DNA of 64,000 nt, from NCBI GenBank assembly GCA_032433765.1, contig JAVIAB010000092.1, forward strand, positions 36,730,853 through 36,794,852, in the 5' to 3' direction. This DNA comes from Megaustenia siamemsis. Taxonomy: Eukaryota > Mollusca > Gastropoda > Stylommatophora > Ariophantidae. Within the stretch, counting starts at the first letter, position 1, and every line of letters starts with the position of its first letter. The notes beneath the pieces are model-generated. The model did no database searches. It was not told the origin of the DNA and saw nothing but the letters and a program-made list of their open reading frames with translations. Below are positions 55,723-64,000 of the stretch, in pieces. The position numbers and the translations under genes were made by a program.

Positions 55723-57174
55723 TGGAAAACAGAGAAGACGCCTCATAAATGAAAAAAGGAATCATTGTTAAGATCCCAAAAAAGGGCAATCTTAGAGATT
55801 GTAACAACTGGAGAGGCGTGACACTTTTGTCAGTTGCCTCAAAGTTATTCTGTAAAATCATCCTAAATAGAATAAAGGATTCAATAGATACAGTAATGCG
55901 TGAAGAACAGGCTGGGTTTAGAAAAGGGAGAAGCTGTCTTGACCACATTTTCACTCTACGACTTATATTGGAGGAACACATTGAAAAGCAAAAACCTTTT
56001 GTACTTAACTTCATCGACTTCAAAAAAGCATTTGATAGTATTCATAGAGATTCTTTGTGGAAAATTCTGAAGCAATATGGCTTACCATCAAAAATCATAA
56101 ATATTATCAAAGACATGTATGATGGTTACACATGTGCAGTTCGAACAGAGGAAGGACTGAGCGAATGTTTCCCAATAGAAACTGGGGTTAAACAAGGATG
56201 TATTTTATCGCCCTTGTTATTGGAATTGTTATGGACTTCATAATGAAGAAATGCTGCACTGGTAATAAAGGCATCGAATGGATACAAGGAGACCATTTGG
56301 AGGACCTCGACTTTGCTGATGACATAGTTCTCATCAGCAGTCAGATAAAAACGATGCAGGAAAACACAAATGAACTATCATCAATAGCCAGCAAAATTGG
56401 GCTTGAGGTCAATCATGAAAAGACTAAAGTCATGAAAAGTTTAATTCCAACAAGTGACAAAATATACATGGAAAACAAACCAGTAGAAGAGATCGATCAC
56501 TTTATCTATCTTGGAAGTCACATTGATCGAGAAGGGGATACGAGCAAAGAAATTAGAATCAGACTGGCTAAAGCAGCAATGTCTTTCAGAAGCCTTGAAA
56601 AGTTGTGGAAATCAAAACTCATTAGCACAAACACAAAACTTAGGCTATTCAAATCAAATGTACTATCAACCCTTACGTATGCGTGTGAAAGCTGGAAAAC
56701 AACAAGAGATATAGAAACAAAGTTGAACGCATTCGAAAATAAATGTCTAAGGAAAATACTTGGTATAGAATGGAACGAATTCAAAACAAACGAGGAAATT
56801 AGAGAAATCGCCAATCAACCACTAATATCTTCAGTAATAAAGAAAAGACGATGGTCATACGTTGGACATGTGATGAGAAGAGATAATAATCGAATAGCAA
56901 AGCAAGCCCTCATATGGGAAACAACAGGTAAAAGAAAAAGAGGAAGACCCAGGGAGACACTGAGAAGAACATTGATGAGAGAGGCAAGAGCAGCAGGAAT
57001 CGGCTCCCTCAATGAGATAGAACTGCTTGCACAGAACAGAGACAGATGGCGAGATATGATAAAATATCTTTAAAAGAAAACTGCTAGAACAAAAATTCAT
57101 ATAGGAGAAGGTGTATCTTGGTCTACGCCCTATGGGCCGGTTACGGCTCGAAAGGTCAATAGATAGATAGATAG
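55723..57174 (+). mobile_element. LINE family D, best copy in the window, with 12-bp TSD
   Basis: 5'-truncated element flanked by perfect ATAAGTTATGTT (55711-55722 and 57175-57186). Frame 1 (55749-56243) carries the RT fingers and palm: IVKIPKKGNLRDCNNWRGVT, EEQAGFRKGRSCLDHIFTLR, NFIDFKKAFDSIHRDSLWKI and GVKQGCILSPLLL. Frame 2 (56198-57073) carries the rest: LEDLDFADDIVLISSQ (FADD box), DHFIYLGSHIDREGD, the CLRKILGIEWNEF block and the C-terminal GRPRETLRRTL...RWRDMIKYL. One 1-base shift near 56215 separates the two. The 3' UTR ends in an ATAG tail. It appears to be the youngest family D copy here. Confidence 0.95.
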
Positions 57175-57246
57175 ATAAGTTATGTTATGTTAATTGTATT
57201 GCATTGTTCTGCATTGATAATTTTGTTACATTTCTATATCTCACAG

Positions 57247-57344
57247 GTATAAACAAATTCACAAAAAAATTGCGTAAACCAGATGCCATTTCCAACAATG
57301 AATTGTTAGATTTTTTGTCAAGAGTGCCATCAGACAATGAACTG
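57247..57344 (+). CDS. Mctp: MCTP exon: conserved post-membrane segment
   Basis: 98-bp exon, acceptor TCTCACAG, entering in phase 1 and leaving in phase 0. It reads (G)[19 protein letters not shown] then [13 protein letters not shown], almost identical to the [30 protein letters not shown] block found in vertebrate MCTP1/MCTP2. The downstream splice site is GCAAGT, a GC donor; no in-frame GT donor lies at the conserved boundary. Confidence 0.95.
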
Positions 57345-58485
57345 GCAAGTTGATCAATTTATAATCAATTTATACGATTTATTAATTTTATCACAGTTGC
57401 TATGAAACTGAGTTTTAAATTCTATTTTATGATTTTTAAATTTTATTTTATGACACTTTTTCTTCCTTTATTTTTTATTAGTCACTTTGTCATCTTCTTA
57501 TTAGTGTATTGTGTTGTCCAGTGTTTGTACTTTGCAATCTTGAGCATTAAAAAAATAGTCAGTGCGTATTGATAAAATTTGAAACATTAATGCAGTTTTT
57601 TTTTTTTTTGGTCGTGATATTATTATTCATTAAAATACTATTGATATGTAAAAGGAAAAAATACATTCATGATCGTACTGTTAAGGTGACTTATAAAACT
57701 AAAGAATAAACTAAAACTGTTATAAAAATGTTGAAGTGTAAGAAAAAGAGACATTTGATACTAGTTATAAGAGAGATAACTCTACTTCTTCACTTATGTG
57801 TAAACTTGATTGTTAAATTTATTTGTATTGCTTGCCCTTAAAAGGACTTTAAGGAGAATAGATGCATTGTGTTGTGGCTTACAGCAAGCTGCAATATTTC
57901 TTGCCTTTAGTCCAACACATCATTTGTCTGCATCATGGCATTTTGCAATACAGGATTGATTTCCATTCCTTTCAATCCCTACTTGCTTGGCTGGACCAGC
58001 AAGACTACTATTTTTATGTGACAATGTGAAGATTTTTAAGGTTTGATTAGGGCCTAGATAGTTTTAGTTCATGGATATTGTTGCAAGCATTCAGCTATGA
58101 GTCACCTATAGCTTTTGGCCCTGACATTCACCTTCGACCCCAGATATAATTCTAACTACATACAATTGCTGCCTTGCAGAAAGGTAAAGACAAACAAAGG
58201 CTAAGTAATCTATACTGAGCAAATGCATGCTGAGCTGGATGCACTGGAGTGTAAAATGCAAAACACAGTCCACTTATAATTAAGTAAACAAAAGATATAT
58301 TGAGAATGTCTGCTAATAGAAAAATATAGACGAGTAAGCTAGAAATAAGACACCTACTAGCACACATACATAGTAAGTACATTGCTGAAAGCAATGAGTG
58401 AGTCAGATCTGACTGCTTGAATCAGGTTCTGCTACATCAGAGCTGATCCAGACCCTACTCCACTAACAAGTGGTGCTCTCAAAAA
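57345..58485. other. MCTP last intron, left part
   Basis: AT-rich intron sequence, no recognised element. Confidence 0.5.
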
Positions 58486-58489
58486 CAGA

Positions 58490-58640
58490 TTAACAAAAGA
58501 GGGCTAGATTTTGGAACTCTCTATCCAAAAACCAGAGGAGGGATAAGCCTTGAAAAAACCATGGATTTGAAAAGAAAAAATTCCTGCAATGGATTCAAAC
58601 TTGGGACCATATTCACCAGAGGCTGACTACCCAGTGCCCA
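58490..58640 (-). mobile_element. tRNA-derived SINE, third family, second copy
   Basis: On the minus strand CACTGGGTAGTCAGCCTCTG GTGAAT is A-box-like and CAAGTTTGAATCCATTGCAG B-box-like, then TTTTTTCAAGGCTTATCCCT. Similar in layout to 47680-47910. Confidence 0.6.
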
Positions 58641-58649
58641 TTTTATTGT

Positions 58650-58965
58650 GTAAATATTAATCTTCCTAATTTGCCTTTCAGCGTCAAGGAGAGATATATT
58701 TTGCAGTCTTTTGCTCTTCTTTTAGCCCGGCTGCTGTTATTCCTAGTTTTTATAATATTCCATTAATCCATCTTTTTAATGGTCAGTCCTTGATTCTAGT
58801 GTTCTCGCAACATTTGTTAAAAGCTCATTGTGCTGTGTTTTTGGCCTTTCTGTCTTATCATGTTGGCAAACCATTTTATCTGTTGTTTCTTTATGTATTC
58901 TATGGCAGGAATTACTCCTAACTTTTTTCTCAGTTTTCTTCATAAAATATTAATAAATTTTAATG
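58650..58965 (-). mobile_element. LINE family E 3' fragment
   Basis: Reverse complement of 58665-58930 matches the family E end (AAAAGCAAAAGACTGCAAAA TATATCTCTCCTTGACGC, MVCQHDKTERPKTQHNEL-like, KKLGVIPAIEYIKKQ). Frames are broken. Confidence 0.75.
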
Positions 58966-59340
58966 CACACTGTTTTTGGAGTTAAAGTTTTAAACTGTAA
59001 ATATTATGACAGACACATGTTTTGTTTTCTAATTTTAATTTTTTTATTTCTTAGATTTATCATATATGATTTATATCATATGATTTGTATACTATTCTTG
59101 CAAAATTATATTTATAATGCTTTTTTTTCCAGAAAAGTTCATTCAGTTCTGCAAATTTTAATGTATAAAACAACATAAATATATTTAAAACTGTAAAAAA
59201 AAATGTGATATTAAGTACACATTCCTGTCTGAAATTTTGTTGTTTAACAACACAACAGAAAAATGTGATGTTTTTAGCTCATATAGTGAGAGTTCATGAA
59301 ATCTGGGATATATTAGTGTAGTAAGATTATTAAAAAAAAA

Positions 59341-59587
59341 GTAAAGTACCCCCATCACGCCAAGTGGCGTATAGGGAATATGGTGTTAGTGACCATATAT
59401 TTTACAGACCTTCGGCACATGATTTTTGGGGTAATGTGGTCAGTATTATGCCCATGCCGCTTCACTTTCCCTGAAAAAATCAGGTACCCATTAAAGGCTG
59501 GGTGAACCCGGAAGCTGTCGGTTGGGATCGAACCCTACCTCTTGTCCTTTGTAGTCCAGTTCACTAACCACTGAGCTATCGCGGCTC
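59341..59587 (-). mobile_element. SINE S1 in the last MCTP intron
   Basis: Complete S1 copy: A-rich tail and AAAGTAAAGTACCCC at left, GAGCCGCGATAGCTCAGTGG head at right. TAGTGTAGTAAGATTAT before and TAGTAGTAAGACTAT after form an imperfect target duplication. Confidence 0.92.
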
Positions 59588-59602
59588 ATAGTAGTAAGAC
59601 TA

Positions 59603-60130
59603 TAGATTGAGATAATATAACTGCCTTTATAGTCTAATTATTGGGATCGTTTACTTGGTTTCTTGATTTTGCAGGATTAAAGGGATAAAAATGTATGTTG
59701 ATTTCACTATATATAAGTGACTTTTGTGTATCATTTTTCTTAAATGTTCTTTTAATCTTTTCATAGATAGAATTGTGAAGGTTTCTTTCTTGGTGATATA
59801 TCCTGCTTTTCATTCCTTCTTTACAGTAATATTTTAAGAATAGTCACAACTGTCCCATTTTTTTTTTTAATCTGATTAACTATGTCCTGTTTGTTTCTTG
59901 TTTGAAGATTTGATATTCAGGTACAATGATGATGAAATTATTTTCATAAATAAAGGTCAAATAATATTTATTTTGTTAGTAAGATAGTTGGGTTTTTTTT
60001 TTCACTTTACGTTGGTCAAATGGCATGATGGAAACTTGATATTGTTTGATACAAAAATGTTATTAAATAATACAGCCTAACTACCTTTGTTACTCAGTTT
60101 GATATTAAAACATTAATTAACTTCATTTTA
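59603..60130. other. MCTP last intron, right part
   Basis: AT-rich, nothing recognised; ends in the acceptor TTTTAATTCCAG. Confidence 0.5.
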
Positions 60131-60137
60131 ATTCCAG

Positions 60138-60206
60138 TTGCAGTACAGAGAACTCAGGCCAGATATCCCCGCCAATACGCCATCCATGAAGAAAAAACGT
60201 TCATAG
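60138..60206 (+). CDS. Mctp: MCTP last exon: C-terminal tail and stop
   Basis: Acceptor TTTAATTCCAG; 69 bp including the stop, starting in phase 0. It reads LQYRELRPDIPANTPSMKKK RS and TAG. MCTP proteins end in VQYQELKPD...KRKKNN with the same length and basic terminus, so this is the true C-terminus. A basic Lys/Arg tail at the cytosolic end suits an ER membrane protein. A polyadenylation signal follows 126 bases later. Confidence 0.93.
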   Translation: MQYRELRPDIPANTPSMKKKRS

Positions 60207-60331
60207 CAGAAACAAAATGGCCACATTTCATCCATTGTGCCTTTCTAACAATTAAAACTATCCCCATTTATCATAAACCTTTATTATGAATATACATCAA
60301 CCTATGTTGTTTTCTTGAAATATTTTCCCAT

Positions 60332-60337
60332 AATAAA
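60332..60337 (+). terminator. Probable MCTP polyadenylation signal
   Basis: First AATAAA after the MCTP stop codon, followed within 25 bases by a TG/T-rich stretch (TGTTGTTGTTAATTTTTGAC). Suggests a 3' UTR of about 150 bases. Confidence 0.65.
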
Positions 60338-60359
60338 TGTTGTTGTTAATTTTTGACAT

Positions 60360-61020
60360 GATATGGTGCTTGTATTTTTTTAATATGTGAAAGATCTGCA
60401 GATGAATGTGAAAATGTTACAGCAAATGGTAACTTTTAGAAAAGAACTTTATGTAACATATCCTGTCTCCATTAGTGCTTATATGTGAAATTTTCTAATC
60501 ATTAATATTCTCATATTATGAGTAGATTTTTTTTTTAACAATAACAATATGAGGATGTAAATTGCATAAGAATTGTCCCATAGTATATGCTTCTCTAGGG
60601 TTTGTTTGATTCAAAATTTAAGGTACTTAGATTTTGTTTTTGATAGTGAATGGTCACTGCTGTTCATATTTGTTGAAGATTTGTAATTGTAGTAATGTAA
60701 TAATTGTGTGCTTTTGATTATAATTTTCTAAATTTTGAGAGTTTCTACAAACAATAACTAAATTTGAGAATTTGCAACAGTGAAGAGGCAACAATTCAAT
60801 GAAACAACTCATCAGTAATGATACACATTTCCGTGTCACAAGATTTTACAGATAATAGTGTCATAGCTAAAAACATGACATATCTCAGTTTTTAATTCTT
60901 AAGTTTCAAAAATAAAAATATGACCAAACTAATTTCATTACTATACTAAATTAATTTTGTAGGAACTTAATATACAGACTACATGGCATGCTATGGTGTA
61001 CGGGAATTACTGCACTGATT
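60360..61020. other. Intergenic spacer after MCTP
   Basis: AT-rich, no recognised element. Confidence 0.45.
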
Positions 61021-61029
61021 TATACAATT

Positions 61030-61795
61030 ATGTAGCCTACCACATAGTTACTCCTTATAATGGTAGCAGTGTTATATAACCTTCGGCAAACTCACAAAAG
61101 GGCATGGAACAACACGAAACTAACTCAAAAGACTAAACTCTTAATATATCAAACTTGTGTGCTTAGCACACTACTATATGGATCCGAAACCTGGACAACA
61201 TACTCAAACCAGGAAAAAAGACTAAATGTCTTCCACATGCGATGTCTCCGCAAAATAATGCACATCAAATGGCAGGACAAAATAACCAACTTAACTGTCC
61301 TGCAACGTGCTAAGACCCTAACAATCATGTCGATGCTCAGAAGTCGAAGGCTAAGATGGCTGGGGCATGTCCAACGGATGGAAGAAAAACGCATTCCTAG
61401 GCAAATACTATATGGCGAGCTAAAACACGGAAAACGACAAATCGGCAGACCTAAACTACGATATAGAGATATCTGCAAATCATCCTGAATGACTTCTCCA
61501 TCTGTGAAAACGACTGGCAACATCTGGCAAGTGATCGCACATCATGGAGAGCACGTATAAGGAACGGTATAACAACATTTGAGACTGTTCTAAGACAGGA
61601 CTTAGAAGAGAAGAGACTCATGAAAAAGGATGGTAAACCCTGTGGACCAGCGAGCCTGACCTGTTCATTATGTGACCGCGTGTGTTTGTCAAACATTGGT
61701 AGAATTAGCCATGAGAGAAGCTGTTCGGCAAAAACAATACCTCAAAAAAATACGCAATAGCCTCCACTAGACCGTCTGACAAGACGAAAAGGGCC
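61030..61795 (+). mobile_element. LINE 3' end with terminal zinc-finger-like motif
   Basis: The frame 61060-61488 reads LRQTHKRAWNNTKLTQKTKL, YQTCVLSTLLYGSETWTTYS, FHMRCLRKIMHIKWQDKITN and RRLRWLGHVQRMEEKRIPRQ. After a 1-base shift the protein continues LNDFSICENDWQHLASDRTS WRARIRNG to GPASLTCSLCDRVCLSNIGR ISHERSC, a C-x2-C...H-x3-C type finger at the C-terminus. The family differs from A, B, D and E by this ending. Confidence 0.85.
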
Positions 61796-61799
61796 ATAT

Positions 61800-62255
61800 A
61801 TATATATGTTATATAACATGAAAAATTCAAGACTCTTCATACACCAAATGTAGGATACATATTAACCAGTCAGACTAAGTGACTTGGTTAGCAAGAAGGC
61901 AAATCTTGTACCCAAAAATGCTTAAATGAAGTTGGGTTATTAGTTCAAGGGGCATAAATGTTACAGCTTGCTGTAAACCAAACTCAACTATGCCCATTTA
62001 TTGCTCTTTTAAGATCAGATATCAAAGGGGACTAGTTATTAGACAAAAATCAGAGAAACAAGAAGAACTATCTCTATGTTGGTGCATCTTCTCTCTCTAT
62101 ATCTGTTCAACACCTATGCTGAGAACATCATGATAAATGTCAGAAATATTGAAAACTTTGTGAATTTTCACCCTTTCACAATAAATGACAATATAATATC
62201 AAAACTCAGAAATGCTGAGATCACAGTCCTGCTCTCAAACAGTGAAAAAGGAATT
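61800..62255. other. Spacer without recognised gene
   Basis: No domain recognised; the frame 62076-62285 may be remnants of a LINE (NTYAENIMINVRNIE resembles the YSE...IM RT block). Confidence 0.4.
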
Positions 62256-62261
62256 AAAATG

Positions 62262-62510
62262 GTAAAGGTAAAGTACAAGACTTGAATCAGCCTCTTAGCA
62301 TGAGAGCTTTCACCCATATATGCTTGGCCGCCTATCCAGAAGTGTTCAGAGACTTCTGGATAGTGTTGCTTCAAGCATCAAAACTCACGATGCGAGGCAG
62401 CATTCCTCACCTCCCCAATAGTCATACCCTGGTACCCATTTCTGCTAGTGGCTGTGTCGACTGCATGGGTATTTTTTTTCCAACCACGAGTATAACTCAC
62501 ATTACTTCCA
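62262..62510 (-). mobile_element. Second tRNA-like SINE family, copy 2
   Basis: Reverse orientation of 15610-15882: GGTAAAGTACAAGACTTGAA TCAGCC is the B-box end, CACCCATATATGCTTGGCC the A-box end, then GAAGTGTTCAGAGACTTCTG, GAGGCAGCATTCCTCACCTC and TTTTTTTTCCAACCACGAGT. The two copies confirm the unit and its ends. Confidence 0.75.
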
Positions 62511-62759
62511 GTGGGAAACAAATATGGGTTCTCCGAACATTGGTAGCCCAGTCTGGTGGTTTTCCTAATTAGACTACTGAAGCCCCGAAGGTATTCAAAG
62601 AAACAATTGAGTGTGTTAAACACAATGAAGAGCAAAACCTGCATCTAAATATATTAAAAATAATGATAATGTCCACCGTCAAAATAAAAAGCCAACCCAA
62701 AATCAGCATTATCAGTGAAGAACTTGAAATTGTAACAAATTGAATATGTGGGATCTGTA

Positions 62760-63295
62760 ATAATTAACAGATGATACTGCCAGAAGGAGATCAAAGGAAG
62801 TCTGGCAATGGCAATACAGAGGTTAAATACCATAAAAAATATATGGTACAATACATGCAAGACAGTAAAATTAAAACTACTGAGGGCATGTATCCTCCAA
62901 AAAGCAACATTTAGTTTGGACAATCTTACAAACAGTGATGAAGAAAATTGGTTCATTTGAAACAAAATTCTACAGAAAAATCCTTAAGATACCTTTGACA
63001 ATGAAAAAGAGCAATGAAGACATAGTAAAAGAACTAAGTACAGGAAAGAACTGGTTTATGAACATCTTCCAGAGGAAATTAAAATATGATGGTTACTTTG
63101 CAAGAAAGAGAGGGCTTGAAATAACAATAATAGAAGGCATGGTTCCTGAGAAATGTTAGGAGCAGACCAAAAAGATGACTTCAAGACATCACAGACACCT
63201 TGAACATGACAATAGTTGTGGGAGATATGGCTAGAGACAGAGATTCTTTGGACGGGCTGCGATAAGTGCAGCATTCTACAAAGGTCATGTGACCT
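62760..63295 (+). mobile_element. LINE 3' fragment, unassigned family
   Basis: The frame 62935-63159 reads MKKIGSFETKFYRKILKIPL then TMKKSNEDIVKEL, a LINE C-terminal block (FE..FYRKIL.IP.). Upstream sequence retains broken thumb-domain coding. The end (RSRPKRWLQDITDTLNMTIV-like) lies at 63160-63240 with shifts. Confidence 0.7.
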
Positions 63296-63399
63296 GATGA
63301 TGATCTCTGTTAGTTAGGGTTAGTTCATAATTATTCCATAAGTTTAGTGTACTAATTTTGAGCCAGTGCACCTCCTTGAAGAATATTATTCACTGCACT

Positions 63400-63720
63400 T
63401 GAACATTTTTTTCTTTCTTTCTCCATTTGCTTTTCAGCTTTTAAGGAAGATGAAGTGTATGGTGTTTTGCTCTTCTTTAGGCCTCTCCTGCTGTTATATT
63501 TCCTAGTGTTTCTAATAATCTAACAATACATCTTTTTCTTAGTCTGCTCTTGGGGCCTGGTGTTATTGTTGCATTTGATGTAGGCTTTTTGTGTCATCTT
63601 TTGATCTTTTTTGTCTCATTATGAGGCCAAACAATTTTATCTGTTGCTTCTTTATGTATTCAATCGCTGGAATTTTCTTAGTTTTTCACTTTTGATTTTA
63701 ATTCTTTGGCACTTTTTCCT
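63400..63720 (-). mobile_element. LINE family E-like 3' fragment
   Basis: The reverse complement gives KKSKTPYTSSSLKAEKQMEK-type ending, then RPKSRLRKRCIVRLLETLGN and NKIVWPHNETKKIKR. It parallels the copy at 58650-58965. Confidence 0.65.
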
Positions 63721-63779
63721 GACATGTATCTTAACATTCACCAGCTTTTACCTCTGACTAAGCCCCTAGAGACTAGGAA

Positions 63780-64000
63780 CTTAGTTTTGAGTGTTAATCC
63801 ATTTTTCCCCGGCAGACATGTGCACAGAAATCCCACAGGCAGATAATTCTACCTTCGGAGATACTCATATTTTTTCGTCGATGAGTAATTGACATTTCAA
63901 GCCGGGCCTCTCTGCTGAGACCAGGGATGGTTGCCGCAGAGAGAAACCATAAATAAAAATCCCAACCAGTGCCGCCAAGACCTGAGCTCACAACCTCTCT
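63780..64000 (-). repeat. Possible dispersed repeat at the window end
   Basis: The minus strand begins AGAGAGGTTGTGAGCTCAGG and has an unusually high GC for the window. A short frame (SSGLGGTGWDFYLWFLSAAT) looks like the fortuitous frame of a repeat. Cut by the window edge; identity not established. Confidence 0.3.

Noticed and set aside
1..64000. A new multi-gene defence or metabolic system
   Set aside because: No cluster of unrelated host genes is present; apart from MCTP, everything recognisable is a mobile element or a tandem repeat.

Overview
This is eukaryotic, AT-rich, intron- and repeat-dense DNA from an invertebrate animal. A mollusc or other lophotrochozoan is my best guess, from the mix of APE-type LINEs, tRNA-derived SINEs and the host gene, but no species is asserted. 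There are no operons, no CRISPR array, no rRNA and no functional tRNA. Almost every long open frame is a decayed LINE.

The one host gene I recognise is MCTP (multiple C2 and transmembrane domain protein, an ER membrane C2 protein). I assembled it from ten exons, most too short to show as ORFs. Three exons encode the first C2 domain and lie on the minus strand (12489-12381, 11429-11287, 8443-8364). Seven exons encode the C-terminal half on the plus strand (37094-37168, 45291-45416, 49760-49810, 52227-52333, 53758-53867, 57247-57344, 60138-60206): pre-membrane linker, first membrane segment, acidic loop, second membrane segment and tail. Reading frames and intron phases agree within each group. 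The two groups face opposite ways across a gap of exactly 100 N (31766-31865), so either the scaffold joins one contig in the wrong orientation or there are two MCTP genes or a real inversion.

Layout. 1-503: 47-bp satellite. 0.5-8 kb: LINE fragments and a 32-bp minisatellite. 8.3-12.5 kb: MCTP 5' exons with introns carrying a SINE, an RNase H LINE and a 125-bp repeat. 12.8-31.7 kb: LINE/SINE graveyard with 29-bp and 15-bp minisatellites. 31.87-35.05 and 37.53-40.75 kb: two nearly identical long LINE copies (family A, endonuclease plus reverse transcriptase). 40.8-60.3 kb: MCTP 3' half, its introns holding a Tigger-like DNA transposon, a small inverted-repeat element, a dead mariner and LINE/SINE copies with intact target-site duplications. 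60.4-64 kb: more LINE and SINE remnants.

For cross-reference I label LINE families A (endonuclease/RT, two long copies), B (3' end with a CAT/ATG-rich tail), D (ATAG-repeat tail), E and F, and the main tRNA-derived SINE as S1. These labels are local. Most informative points: the opposite orientation of the two MCTP halves, a 73-bp tandem repeat that multiplies one MCTP splice acceptor four times, a GC-AG intron, an exon with a phase conflict, and frameshifts that look like homopolymer collapse. I found no convincing undescribed functional system.
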